Shown: positions 1-9,357 of the stretch, in pieces | How the letters are laid out: each line of letters opens with the position of its first letter | Numbering within the stretch: the stretch's first letter is position 1 | Made by a program: the position numbers and the translations under genes | NCBI GenBank assembly: GCA_022600195.1 | Contig: JAHZKX010000032.1 | Location: 62,001 to 126,000 of the forward strand | From: Planctomycetota bacterium | GTDB taxonomy: Bacteria > Planctomycetota > Planctomycetia > Planctomycetales > Planctomycetaceae | Direction: 5' to 3' | Length of the DNA: 64,000 nucleotides | Notes under the pieces: generated by a model | Database searches by the model: none | Seen by the model: only the letters and a program-made list of their open reading frames with translations | Told to the model about the DNA's origin: nothing

Positions 1-2
1 GA

Positions 3-134
3 TTCCTGGGAATGACCACACTGAATGAAGATCAACAGGAGGAATTAAATCCTCCCGACTGGGCTGCTTTTAGCCTAATGTCAATTGGTGCCGTGACAAT
101 GTTGTACGCAGCAGCATTACCCAAGAGACGATAA
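3..134 (+). CDS. C-terminal end of a small membrane protein (partial)
   Basis: The window opens inside a coding frame that runs in frame 3 to a TAA at 132-134, giving 43 residues. The final 20 or so residues are a hydrophobic stretch (AFSLMSIGAVTMLYAAALP) followed by a basic KRR end, which fits a single C-terminal membrane helix with a cytoplasmic positive tail. A strong intrinsic terminator follows within 30 bases, which supports a real gene ending here. The N-terminus is outside the window, so the family cannot be named. Confidence 0.55.
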   Translation, partial: FLGMTTLNEDQQEELNPPDWAAFSLMSIGAVTMLYAAALPKRR

Positions 135-160
135 TCAGCCAAAACGCAAATCGTACAATC

Positions 161-200
161 AAACAGCGATGAATTATTCTGATTCATCGCTGTTTTTTTT
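161..200 (+). terminator. Intrinsic terminator after the first partial gene
   Basis: A perfect 14-bp inverted repeat (arms 161-174 and 182-195, AAACAGCGATGAAT and its complement) with a 7-nt loop runs into eight T residues. It ends transcription of the rightward gene at 134. The leftward gene ends inside it: its stop codon lies at 174-176 and its last residues are encoded by the right arm. Confidence 0.9.
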
Positions 201-836
201 ATTTAAGGACTCCAATCGCAGCGTTGCCCAAAGGCTTGGATCCTGTTCGAAAGGAAATTCATGATCAACAATCATGAACTGGTCACCTAATTCGGAATCA
301 GAAATGGCATAATATAAACCGAGTTGAGGGGTGAGAGAGGGATCGAACCCATTCAGAACTGAGGCGGGAAACCAGATATCTAATTCATACCCTGTGGACT
401 GAAACTTCGTCCAGAGTTGAATTTTGGAAAGATCGCAGAGAGGTGCATCGGCTTGTGCTCGATGAATGGGGTGTTGCGTACAGGTTGCCTTATTCTGGCC
501 TCGAGATTTTCCCGCCGGATGAAATTCAAATAAATGACAGTATCGATTGGCACGATGAATGGTTTTTGTATCCCTGGTGTCAATCCAAACCTGAAAAGTA
601 TCCGTGGAAGTTGTGGGGTGCTGTTTCTGGTCTACTTTTAATCCTATCCCCAGACCATTCTTGTTCCAGGCAACTTTCACTTTTCCCCAATTACCTGATT
701 CCTGGTCAAATGTTAAATCTGGAATCGAGGCGGATTCCGACAGATTCAGTAATCTGCCTCGTTTATGAGGTAGATTGCTAATCTCTGGAATCAAAATGGA
801 ATGTCGAAATAAGAATGAATATGGGATGATGGGCAT
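174..836 (-). CDS. CBM9/DOMON-like domain protein, hypothetical
   Basis: The product is about 220 residues. The track starts at a TTG, but an ATG two codons later (834-836) is the more likely start. The middle of the protein (DTFQVWIDTRDTKTIHRANR, then CHLFEFHPAGK) resembles the family 9 carbohydrate-binding/DOMON-like beta-sandwich found in planctomycete proteins, where the phrase 'TDTRDTK..HRA.R.CH.F' recurs. The C-terminal part (GYELDIWFPASVLNGFDP, then LGLYYAISDSELGDQF) continues the same fold. There is no signal peptide or membrane segment, which is unusual for a sugar-binding module and suggests a cytoplasmic or non-classical role. The name rests on pattern recall, so function is uncertain. 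Confidence 0.7.
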   Translation of the reverse strand: MPIIPYSFLFRHSILIPEISNLPHKRGRLLNLSESASIPDLTFDQESGNWGKVKVAWNKNGLGIGLKVDQKQHPTTSTDTFQVWIDTRDTKTIHRANRYCHLFEFHPAGKSRGQNKATCTQHPIHRAQADAPLCDLSKIQLWTKFQSTGYELDIWFPASVLNGFDPSLTPQLGLYYAISDSELGDQFMIVDHEFPFEQDPSLWATLRLESLNKKNSDESE

Positions 837-992
837 TATCAATAAAGCTCTGGTGTTCTGAGGAACTTTTAAAATAATCAGTGACTGTTAGAATCATAAC
901 AATTGCGAATGTGTGATACCATCAATCCACAAAACATTTATTATAGCTGATTTTCATACATCGAATCTTCATATTTAACATACATGTGACTT

Positions 993-3524
993 ATGCAGCA
1001 TCAGGAATTGATTGAAATTCGCGGCGCGCGTTGCCATAACCTTAAAAATATTAACGTGGACCTTCCCCGTAATCAGCTGATTGTCGTAACGGGGCTCAGT
1101 GGCAGTGGTAAGAGTAGTCTAGTTTTTGACACGCTGTACAGCGAAGGACAGAGGCGTTTCCTGGAAAACCTGGCCCCTGGAACGCGCCAGTTATTCAGCC
1201 AGATGCAACCCGCGGACGTTGATTCGATCAGTGGATTGCCCCCAACTATCAGCATAGATCAAGCACAACGGAATTATTCCCGTCGCAGCACTCTAGCTAC
1301 AATAACGGAGTTACATGAATATTTTCGATTACTTTATGCCAAACTGGGAATCGTCTACTGCGTCGAATGTCATCAGCCACTGCATCAGCAGTCTGCCAAA
1401 CAGATTGTTGATCTGATTCTTGCCTTAGAACAGCGACAAAAAGTAATGATTCTCGCTCCGGTGCGTGCGGCAAAAAAAGGGGATCATCTAGCGACATTGA
1501 ACAAAATTGCAAAAGAGGGATTTCTTCGTGCCAGAATAGATGGCGTTATTGTTGATATCACTCAACCGCAGGAGCTTCAGTCTGATCAATACCACGACAT
1601 TGAAATTATCATCGATCGAATCATTGTAAAAGAGGGGATCAGTGCACGTCTCAAGGAGTCTATTGACCTGGCATTAAAGCATGGTAATGGTACCTGTGTT
1701 GTCAGCCAGCAAACGAATGAAGGCTGGTCAGATCGATTTATGAGTGTCAAGCTTGCCTGCGGAAAGTGTGCCCTTAGTTATCCTGATCCCGAACCGCGCG
1801 GCTTCAGTTTCAACAGTCCCTTTGGAGCATGCGCTGGGTGTCAGGGGTTAGGTGTGATTGATAGTGATGTTGATTCACAATCTGAGCAGGCATGTCCAGA
1901 GTGTCAAGGAACACGACTCAATGCATACACCCGTTCTATTAAGTTAAATGGTCAATCCATAGATCAGTTATTGGATCTGACTTCTCCGGCTCTCTTATCA
2001 TGGTTGGAAGAATGGAAGAGCACTGAGCTGAACCAAAGCGATCTACAAAACCAGAAAGTAGCGGATCAGATTTTACCAGCTATTCAAAGCAAGCTGAATT
2101 ACCTGATTGAGATCGGCTTAAGTTATATAGCACTGAGCCGACCTGCACTCACATTGTCTGGTGGAGAGACTCAAAGGGCGCGACTGGCTTCCTGCCTGGG
2201 TTCAGGGATCACTGGAGCCTGCTATATTCTGGATGAGCCAACAACGGGCTTACATAACAACGAAACAGAAAAATTGTTAAAAATCCTACAACGACTGAAA
2301 GAATCCGGAAATACAATTGTCGTCGTCGAGCATGATCTGGATGTGGTCAGGGCAAGTGATTATATACTTGATCTTGGTCCCAAGGCTGGAGCTCAAGGCG
2401 GCGAGATTGTAGCTTCGGGTACCTATCAGTCAGTCGTTCAGAATAAGCGATCCTATACTTCCCGTGCATTAAATTCCGAATTGAAACTCAATAATCCAGA
2501 TGTAACCAGAACCGTTTCGGAGATTGTCCTCAAGGATGCAAATCTTCACAATTTAAAAAACGTCACACTCAAAGTGCCCTTGCAGAAACTGGTTTGCGTG
2601 ACTGGTGTCAGTGGTTGTGGAAAAAGTACTCTCGTGATCGAAACACTGGTTCCCGCACTTAAGTCAGAAATGAAGGGAAAGCAAGCACGTTCGTTGGAGT
2701 ATCATTCTTTGAGTTTCAATGAATCTGTGCAACAGATCAAAAAAATCGATCAATCGCCGATCGGAAGAAGCGGGCGTTCCAACCCTGCTACCTATTGTGG
2801 AGTGTGGGATGAAATTCGCAAACTTTTTGCAAAAACGAAGTTATCTCGTATGCGGGGATATACAGCCAGGCGTTTTAGCTTTAACGCTAAAGGAGGCCGC
2901 TGTGATTTTTGTCAAGGTCAAGGATCGCGTCGTGTTGAGTTACAATTTCTTCCTACGATTTTTCTTCCCTGTCGAGAATGCAAAACGAAACGTTTTAATA
3001 GACAGACATTATCAATTAAGTATCGAGAAAAAACTGTTAGTGAGATTCTCGAAATGTCCATCAAAGAAGCAGCCATTTTTTTTGATCAGATCCCCAAAAT
3101 CAGAAGTCGGCTGAAACTGCTGGAAGAACTTGGACTGGATTATCTTCAGCTGGGACAACCAGCCTATATGCTTTCAGGAGGCGAAGCGCAAAGGCTAAAA
3201 CTCGCTACAGAACTGGTGACGGGAAGTGCTGGCGGGACACTCTTTGTTCTGGATGAACCGACAAGAGGTCTGCATTCGACAGATATCGATGGATTTCTAA
3301 AAGTGTTATCTCGACTAACACAGGAAGGAAATACTGTTCTGATGATTGAACATCATCCTCAGGCCATTTGTGCCTCTGATTGGATTATCGACATGGGACC
3401 GGATGGGGGAGAGGCTGGTGGATATATCATTGACTGTGGAACTCCTGCAGAAATTGCGGCACGCAGGACAGGGCATACTGGTGAGATGTTGAGTAATCTA
3501 TCTGCAGCAATTAATAAAAGGTGA
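993..3524 (+). CDS. uvrA: UvrA-family excinuclease ABC ATPase subunit
   Basis: UvrA is the damage-recognition ATPase of nucleotide excision repair and works as a dimer with UvrB. This 843-aa protein has two ABC modules. The first Walker A is GLSGSGKS at residues 34-41 and the second is GVSGCGKS near 540. The ABC signatures LSGGETQR (near 388) and LSGGEAQR (near 726) are each followed by a Walker B (ILDEPTTGLH, VLDEPTRGLH). A segment after the first Walker A (ILAPVRAAKKGDH) matches the UvrB-binding domain. Zinc modules are visible as CxxC pairs, including CDFC...CREC near 637-665. At 843 residues it is shorter than a typical UvrA of about 940-950, so it may be a secondary paralogue (UvrA2-like) rather than the main repair copy. 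It is monocistronic here. Confidence 0.9.
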   Translation: MQHQELIEIRGARCHNLKNINVDLPRNQLIVVTGLSGSGKSSLVFDTLYSEGQRRFLENLAPGTRQLFSQMQPADVDSISGLPPTISIDQAQRNYSRRSTLATITELHEYFRLLYAKLGIVYCVECHQPLHQQSAKQIVDLILALEQRQKVMILAPVRAAKKGDHLATLNKIAKEGFLRARIDGVIVDITQPQELQSDQYHDIEIIIDRIIVKEGISARLKESIDLALKHGNGTCVVSQQTNEGWSDRFMSVKLACGKCALSYPDPEPRGFSFNSPFGACAGCQGLGVIDSDVDSQSEQACPECQGTRLNAYTRSIKLNGQSIDQLLDLTSPALLSWLEEWKSTELNQSDLQNQKVADQILPAIQSKLNYLIEIGLSYIALSRPALTLSGGETQRARLASCLGSGITGACYILDEPTTGLHNNETEKLLKILQRLKESGNTIVVVEHDLDVVRASDYILDLGPKAGAQGGEIVASGTYQSVVQNKRSYTSRALNSELKLNNPDVTRTVSEIVLKDANLHNLKNVTLKVPLQKLVCVTGVSGCGKSTLVIETLVPALKSEMKGKQARSLEYHSLSFNESVQQIKKIDQSPIGRSGRSNPATYCGVWDEIRKLFAKTKLSRMRGYTARRFSFNAKGGRCDFCQGQGSRRVELQFLPTIFLPCRECKTKRFNRQTLSIKYREKTVSEILEMSIKEAAIFFDQIPKIRSRLKLLEELGLDYLQLGQPAYMLSGGEAQRLKLATELVTGSAGGTLFVLDEPTRGLHSTDIDGFLKVLSRLTQEGNTVLMIEHHPQAICASDWIIDMGPDGGEAGGYIIDCGTPAEIAARRTGHTGEMLSNLSAAINKR

Positions 3525-3648
3525 TAAATTCCTCTAAAAGAACGAATCCGGAATCCTGTCAGCAAAACCTGTTTTCGTTATACTGAAAGCAACAGGAAAC
3601 GCGAGACGTTATACTGAGAACCAAATTTCTTTTAGAATTATAAGACTG

Positions 3649-4128
3649 ATGACCGAAACAGAAAAACCACTGAAATATTTTAATGAATACGGAATCTCGT
3701 TTGAATATCCCAGTGACTGGGAGTTGACAAAAGAGGTTGATGAAACCAATAGCGAAATACAAATCAATATCGCTGCAGGAGATTCTTCGTTTTGGTTAAT
3801 TTCTTTATATTTTGCAGATATTTCCGTGGAAGAATTATATAATCAATCAATAAAAGTGTTTCAGGAAGAATACCCGGAACTTGATATTTACAAGGTCAAT
3901 ACGGAGTTGGCTGGGAATAAATGCCTTGGTTGTGATATCGAATTTGTTTGCTCTGAATTGATCAATAGCGCTTATTTGAGACTGTTTCAAACGGAGTTAT
4001 TCACGGCTCTTGTCCTTTATCAAGGGACTGATCAGGATTTAAAAACAACTCTGACCGATCTTGAAGCAATCTCGAACAGTCTGGATTGTTTTGGTAGCGA
4101 CTATCAAGGATATTTAGATATCATTTAA
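3649..4128 (+). CDS. Hypothetical protein, PsbP/DUF1795-like
   Basis: This is a 159-aa acidic protein with no signal peptide or membrane segment. It opens with YFNEYGISFEYPSDWEL, the 'G.SF.YP..W' pattern typical of PsbP-like/DUF1795 domains, and continues with alternating strands (SSFWLISLYF, LGCDIEFVC). It has four cysteines, two of them near CLGC. It lies 124 bases after the UvrA gene with no clear terminator between, so read-through is possible. The family call is tentative and no function is assigned. Confidence 0.65.
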   Translation: MTETEKPLKYFNEYGISFEYPSDWELTKEVDETNSEIQINIAAGDSSFWLISLYFADISVEELYNQSIKVFQEEYPELDIYKVNTELAGNKCLGCDIEFVCSELINSAYLRLFQTELFTALVLYQGTDQDLKTTLTDLEAISNSLDCFGSDYQGYLDII

Positions 4129-4311
4129 ACAAAATGTCCCAGACTAAAACCTGGAAAATCAAAGATTGATTCTCAAAGTGATTCGACTTTATAATGTTGG
4201 TGACCGAAATTATTTGAAATGAACGATCAAGTATGATACGTATCTGTAGTACAATTGTCTAAACGCGTTCTATTACCGAAATCTGCGGGTTTATAGTTCA
4301 GGAGCATGCCA

Positions 4312-4539
4312 ATGTCAGCGGAAATTGAATCACATGAAGTCGAGAGCATTGGAGTTGTTGCAGGGGTTGTCTGGAAATATTTGAGTGAACATGATCCTGT
4401 AACATTAAGTAAATTATCTCGGGAAATAGATGCACCACGTGATCTTGTGATGCAAGCAGTTGGCTGGCTTGGTAGAGAAGGTAAAATTGAATTTCAAAAA
4501 GGCGCAAGGAGTAAACTAATATCACTTACCAGTGAATAG
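4312..4539 (+). CDS. Winged helix-turn-helix protein (DUF2582-like)
   Basis: This is a 75-aa protein (MSAEIESHEVESIG...). Residues VVAGVVWKYLSEHDPVTLSKL followed by DLVMQAVGWLGREGKIEF form a compact winged helix, as in the DUF2582 family of small HTH proteins. The second ATG at 4312 is chosen because AGGAG at 4300-4304 lies 7 bases upstream of it but only 1 base from the track start at 4306. It may bind DNA or act as an adaptor; the sequence does not show a target. Confidence 0.75.
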   Translation: MSAEIESHEVESIGVVAGVVWKYLSEHDPVTLSKLSREIDAPRDLVMQAVGWLGREGKIEFQKGARSKLISLTSE

Positions 4540-4650
4540 AACTGATATGAATGAATTCGTTTCTGAGTATTCAAAGCTCAGAATGGATTTCTGCTGATAC
4601 CGAGTCAACCAATTATTTCTGGATTGCCTTTAAGAAAGAATTTCACACTA

Positions 4651-5604
4651 ATGAATGACTCAAATCTCGTAGAATTATTGCAACAGGCACGCCAATATTT
4701 AAAAGCACAAGATATTGACAAGGCAATTGAGACTTATCAAAGAGTCATTAATATCAAACCTGGTGAGAAAAAAGCACATACTGGTATTGCTGCTGCTTAT
4801 TTTCAATTAAAGCAATACCCTGAAGCGATAACGCATTTTGAGGAACTCACTCGATTAGCACCTGCAGAACCGTCACCCTATATTAATATAGGTGCCATCT
4901 ACAACCGAATGGGAGAATATCAAAAGGCTTTAAGTATTCTACGAAAAGCAATCCAGAAAGATAAAAAATCAGCTGATGCCTTCTATAACATGGGAATCGC
5001 TCATAAAGGATTAAATCAATTAAGCATGGCAGTGACTGCCTACAAGCAGTCTGTGATATTTGATCCTGAAATGGTTGATGCTCATTTTAATCTGGGCAAT
5101 GTTTATCTGGAAATGAAAAATTATACACAGGCACAATTGAGTTTTTCTAAAGCACTCGAAATTTCGCCCGGGTTCCAAAAAGCAATCAATGCATTAAATA
5201 AACTGGATGAGGAATCGGAGAAAGCCAAACAAAAAATCAATCCTTTTGGACGACTGGTTAATGAATCAACCTTAAGGAAAAAAGATATTACAATATCCAG
5301 CCGCAAACTCACTGCCGAAGAACGTGAGAAAGATCGTCGTGAACTTCATAGTCTCTGTGAAGAGGTTAAAGAAATATCCCAATTAATTGTTGGCGATTTG
5401 AAAGAGGAGGTCGTGCCCAGTTTACTAAACTTAAATCGTTGTATTTCTCAAGGCGAGAAGCACTATTCGGAGCTTGATGAATCGAACAATCGGTTTTTGG
5501 GTCGTGTAAAAATCATGAGGGAAGTACGGAAGCAGCTCAAGAAAAAAATACTGGAAATCCGGGCGCATGAAGAAATGGTCAACACAACTACATTGGAGAA
5601 CTAA
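4651..5604 (+). CDS. TPR-repeat protein with C-terminal coiled-coil region
   Basis: The start at ATG 4651 (MNDSNLVELL) replaces the TTG of the track; a purine-rich AAGAAAGAA lies 10 bases upstream. The 317-aa product has about five tetratricopeptide repeats over residues 1-170 (for example AIETYQRVINIKPG, AITHFEELTRLAP, AFYNMGIAHKGLN, AHFNLGNVYLEM). The second half is highly charged and probably helical or coiled coil (AEEREKDRRELHSLCEEVKE; VRKQLKKKILEIRAHEEM). There is no signal peptide, so it is probably a cytoplasmic scaffold. It ends 17 bases from the convergent comEC gene. Confidence 0.85.
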   Translation: MNDSNLVELLQQARQYLKAQDIDKAIETYQRVINIKPGEKKAHTGIAAAYFQLKQYPEAITHFEELTRLAPAEPSPYINIGAIYNRMGEYQKALSILRKAIQKDKKSADAFYNMGIAHKGLNQLSMAVTAYKQSVIFDPEMVDAHFNLGNVYLEMKNYTQAQLSFSKALEISPGFQKAINALNKLDEESEKAKQKINPFGRLVNESTLRKKDITISSRKLTAEEREKDRRELHSLCEEVKEISQLIVGDLKEEVVPSLLNLNRCISQGEKHYSELDESNNRFLGRVKIMREVRKQLKKKILEIRAHEEMVNTTTLEN

Positions 5605-5621
5605 AACATAATGCTTCATAA

Positions 5622-8216
5622 TTATTCCTGGTGGAGAAAAGGAATCACTTCGAGTTTTCCTTTATGATCGATCCGACAGGTGATGGCACCATGTTTGTAG
5701 GTTGTGAATAATTGAGTTTCAGATGAATAAATATTTTGCAACTTTGAATTCGCCACTTTTTTACCACAACTGACGATGACATAGTCAGGATTGGCCCAAT
5801 GAGCCAGTTCAGCCGTATTTGCAGTAAGACTGCCATGGTGCGGAGAAAGTAGCACGTCTACTGGATCTATCACGGTTTCTCTCAGTAGCTTTTCTAGTCC
5901 TTCCCCTTCTAAATCGCCTGTCAGAAGTATTCTACGTCCCTTAAATGAGAGCAGAATCGTTAAGCTGGCTGCGTTATCTGTCTCGTATTTTTTTGAAAAA
6001 TCGGGATGCAATACTTCAATCGTCACTTCTTGATCTAAATGGATGTAATCTCCCCGGCCAATTATTTTCACTGGCACATGGTGTTGTTCTGCTATATTGC
6101 ATAGAAGCAGTGTCCCATATTGTTTTTGATCAAGAAAAGATTGTGGAAAAGCCAGTTCGCGCACGTACTGATCTGCAACCAGCTTTGAGGCTGCGTTGAA
6201 GTGATCACGATCTGCATGAGATATCAAAAGCAAATCAACTCGTCGAATTCCACGAGCTAACAAAGTGTTCTTGATTTTGGGATATGTGTTTTTAACAGGT
6301 GACATTGATCCTGCGTCATAAAGTATTGACTGCCCCTGGGGAGTTTCTATTAAAATTGAGACACCGTGATTGACAGCAATAAAAGTGCATTGCAAGGAAG
6401 CGGAACGAGTTGCAAACAACGGGATCAGGACACCTGTAATGATCCAGGCCGGAATGATTACCAGCCTTAACTTGCGTAGGATCCAGTTCCCACCAAGCAA
6501 TGTGCTAAATTGAAACGGGATGATTGCTGATAAAATCAATAAGTAATATATAACCAGCCACCAGACTGGAGGACTCGGTAACTCAAAATGAGCGAAAGGA
6601 ATTTCAGATGCTGTTTCAACAATCCAGAGCAGGGCACGCAAACTGTAGTCGAAGCAGTACCCAAAAAAAGCGGCAGAAAACGGAATGACTGCTCCGACGA
6701 ATATTAATAAATATCCCAATAATAAAATCAGGAACAAAAATGGAAAAATCAGAGTGTTGATTAACAGGCCAATGGGGGCAAGTAGATTAAAGTGGTAAAG
6801 CACAAGTGGGGCGGTGGCAATCCAAATGAAGAACGTCACAAGAAAGATGCTGTAAAGTAAACGAAAATATCGAATCATGAACCATTGCAGAGCCGACTGT
6901 AAAACCGGGTCACGGGCCAGGATTCGCCATTTTAGTGGAACCCAGTCTTGCTGGAACGGGTTTTGATAAAACCCTTGCTGAATGGTCCAGAGAATTGAAG
7001 ATACGGCAAGAAATGAAAGTTGCGTTCCGACATCAAATAAGTCAGTTGGGTTAATCATCAGAATGATGATCGCGGTAATACATATCAAATTCAATGTGGT
7101 AATGGTTCGCCAGTTGATGAGACCCAACGTAACCAGTCCGCAAAAGGAAGCTGCCCTGAGAATAGGGGGGCGGATTTCTATAATTGATAGATAAAATATG
7201 ATCGCACAGATCAAGAGTATTACGGCAACCGTTCGGGGAGTGTTCAAAAGGTGACAAATACTCCAGACAAATATCGTAAAAAAACCGATATGCAAACCGG
7301 AAATCGCCAAAAAATGAATCAGCCCCGATTGGCTGAACTTTTTACGCAGTTCGGGATTGAGTTCTGAACGATCCCCTAGTAAAAGTGCCAGCCCAAGAGA
7401 CTGGGTTGATTCACTGGTATTATTAATGATTAGTTGGGCCATGAAATCATGTATTTGTTGACGGACCGTGTTTAATGCAATGCCTCCTGATTTAGATACA
7501 ACTTTTATTGCACGCGAGGATTTGACTGTTAAAAAAGCATTAATCTTTTGTTTTCGAAAATGGGTTTGAAGATCGAAATCATTTGGATTGTCTGGCATCG
7601 AAAACAACTTAAGATAACCGACTAGCTCTATCGTATCACCAATTGAAAACCGAGTGTTCTGAATATGAGGTGTTGGATCAAGCGGATCCGTGACTGTAAC
7701 TCGAATTTTCCCTGAAACAGAGGTTTTAGTAGTCTCTTGAATGACTTCCTTGCACTCAAGAATGAAACTGGTTCGTTGTGCAGGCTGATCAGGATTTAGC
7801 TGTTCTTCTTTTGCTGATACTTGAATCAGTGGTTTCGTGCTTATTACGCCTGTAATACGAATCAGTTCAGTTGGTTTATCGAGTTGGTCATGGCCATTAA
7901 GCAATCGAGTAATATGATTGTGAGAGTGTGAGAGCCAGAACTCGTGATGGCGCATCCCCCCCAGGCAGAGAACCATAACTAGTAATAGCATCGTTGAAGA
8001 TGAGTTCCAACGAAGTCGAAAGCTGATAACCCAGCAAATGACGAGTATGATACTGAAAAATATCCAGTGCAATAGCTCCGGCTGAAAACAGGAATCAAAC
8101 AGAATTCCCAGAGAGAAAAAGATCAGTATACTTAGAGCAGGAGAACGTTCTGATGTTTTCAGAACCAGGTCCGGCTTTATCGCAGCAGCATTAATAAGGG
8201 GCGAAGATTCACTCAT
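5622..8216 (-). CDS. comEC: ComEC/Rec2-type DNA uptake channel protein
   Basis: ComEC forms the inner-membrane channel that carries single-stranded DNA into the cell during natural transformation. This 864-aa version has the usual order: an N-terminal hydrophobic region with a soluble OB-like domain (DUF4131), a central Competence domain with many helices (LALLLGDRSELNPELRKKFSQSG and FLAISGLHIGFF are the characteristic segments), and a C-terminal metallo-beta-lactamase domain with the metal-binding motif SHADRDHF and a later HHGS. ATG 8216 (MSESSPL) is preferred to the TTG at 8237. No other competence genes are adjacent, which is common for comEC. Confidence 0.92.
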   Translation of the reverse strand: MSESSPLINAAAIKPDLVLKTSERSPALSILIFFSLGILFDSCFQPELLHWIFFSIILVICWVISFRLRWNSSSTMLLLVMVLCLGGMRHHEFWLSHSHNHITRLLNGHDQLDKPTELIRITGVISTKPLIQVSAKEEQLNPDQPAQRTSFILECKEVIQETTKTSVSGKIRVTVTDPLDPTPHIQNTRFSIGDTIELVGYLKLFSMPDNPNDFDLQTHFRKQKINAFLTVKSSRAIKVVSKSGGIALNTVRQQIHDFMAQLIINNTSESTQSLGLALLLGDRSELNPELRKKFSQSGLIHFLAISGLHIGFFTIFVWSICHLLNTPRTVAVILLICAIIFYLSIIEIRPPILRAASFCGLVTLGLINWRTITTLNLICITAIIILMINPTDLFDVGTQLSFLAVSSILWTIQQGFYQNPFQQDWVPLKWRILARDPVLQSALQWFMIRYFRLLYSIFLVTFFIWIATAPLVLYHFNLLAPIGLLINTLIFPFLFLILLLGYLLIFVGAVIPFSAAFFGYCFDYSLRALLWIVETASEIPFAHFELPSPPVWWLVIYYLLILSAIIPFQFSTLLGGNWILRKLRLVIIPAWIITGVLIPLFATRSASLQCTFIAVNHGVSILIETPQGQSILYDAGSMSPVKNTYPKIKNTLLARGIRRVDLLLISHADRDHFNAASKLVADQYVRELAFPQSFLDQKQYGTLLLCNIAEQHHVPVKIIGRGDYIHLDQEVTIEVLHPDFSKKYETDNAASLTILLSFKGRRILLTGDLEGEGLEKLLRETVIDPVDVLLSPHHGSLTANTAELAHWANPDYVIVSCGKKVANSKLQNIYSSETQLFTTYKHGAITCRIDHKGKLEVIPFLHQE

Positions 8217-8247
8217 TGTTAATGGGACCACAATCAAAATAAATAGT

Positions 8248-9198
8248 TTACTGTTCCTGTGGTAAATTCAGATCAACTTGATTGTGCATTGTGTATAAGC
8301 GAAACCGATTACCATCTGGGATCAATAGCCCACTAGACTGATTTGCATCGGGTGGGGTGAGTGGGTTACGAGAATATTTAGTCCAATGTATCATATCTTT
8401 CGAGGCTGCAATATTCGTTGTCCACAAAGCAGGCTTTTGAATCGCAGCAGAGCCGTGATAAATCATGTAGTAAGTATTTCGGTATTTGATAATCTGGTTC
8501 ATTGCGATCAACTTCTGGTCGTAAGCTTTCGGTCCGGGCTTCATCACAGGCTGATCATGATTCAGATTCTTCCAGGTTTTTAAATCTGATGAACTCGCCA
8601 GCCAGATACCGGCATCCCGTCTCTCATAAAATAGAAACCAGATTCCATTTTCAAACCAGGCGACCGGCGTCCCGCGCGGACCTTCGGGTATCGGTTCACC
8701 GTTTGACAGTCGAATGTCCAACGGGCCGACTCGCTTCCAGTTAATACCATCGGTAGAAGTCAAGCGTTGTGCAATATCGCCCGCTCCTTCTGCAAACATA
8801 TGATAAGTGTCATCTTGTTTGACGACCATCATATCCTCAACCCAATAATCTTTGTAAATTGGGTTGCAAGGTGATCGGGTCCAATGGATTCCATCACAAG
8901 AAGAAGCATATCCCAGCATTTTCAAGCCGGGTCGAGTTCCGTCATAACCCGTAAACCACATGTGATAAAAATTGCCTTCTTTGAGAATCCATCCACGTTC
9001 ACGTATTTTTACATCCCAATGACCGGGGCCGTTTGCTTCAAAAATCGGATTATTCCTGTACGGGACAAAATGCGTCAACTCTTCAGGGAATTTGATGTCT
9101 TCAGCAGTAGCTGTATTGCTGACACCACAAAACAAGATTGCCAGGAGCAAACACTTTCGAAGCAAAAAAAGAGTTGAATTGAATTGAATTCGGTGCAT
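8248..9198 (-). CDS. Secreted five-bladed beta-propeller glycosidase-like protein
   Basis: The start is set at ATG 9198 because it gives a clean signal peptide (CLLLAILFCGVSNTATA). The GTG at 9243 would add a charged leader. The 316-aa product carries repeated propeller blades of the GH43/GH32/GH130 type: FYHMWFTGYDG, SCDGIHWTRSPCNPIY, YHMFAEGAG, STDGINWKRVG, WFLFYERRDAGIWLA, YYMIYHGS and DMIHWTKYSRNPL. These families act on polysaccharides, and this protein is likely exported. Catalytic residues and substrate cannot be fixed from the sequence alone. It starts 31 bases after the comEC start region on the same strand and may share transcription with it. Confidence 0.8.
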   Translation of the reverse strand: MHRIQFNSTLFLLRKCLLLAILFCGVSNTATAEDIKFPEELTHFVPYRNNPIFEANGPGHWDVKIRERGWILKEGNFYHMWFTGYDGTRPGLKMLGYASSCDGIHWTRSPCNPIYKDYWVEDMMVVKQDDTYHMFAEGAGDIAQRLTSTDGINWKRVGPLDIRLSNGEPIPEGPRGTPVAWFENGIWFLFYERRDAGIWLASSSDLKTWKNLNHDQPVMKPGPKAYDQKLIAMNQIIKYRNTYYMIYHGSAAIQKPALWTTNIAASKDMIHWTKYSRNPLTPPDANQSSGLLIPDGNRFRLYTMHNQVDLNLPQEQ

Positions 9199-9357
9199 TT
9201 TTTTCCAATCATCAGGTTTATAAAATTTTCTCTCCCATCTCACTGAAGTTTCGCTATTATACGCAAATCGATATCAAAAATACAAAGTACGATTACTGAA
9301 TTTGGGTTGCTGCAGAAGTTATCTGTTGACTTGAATTCGATTTTTAAAGGATCTCTC

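Noticed and set aside
443-781. 112-aa plus-strand ORF
   Set aside because: It is antisense to the CBM9-like gene and its sequence has no domain pattern.
2719-3114. 131-aa plus-strand ORF in another frame
   Set aside because: Lies inside uvrA and does not resemble a protein domain.
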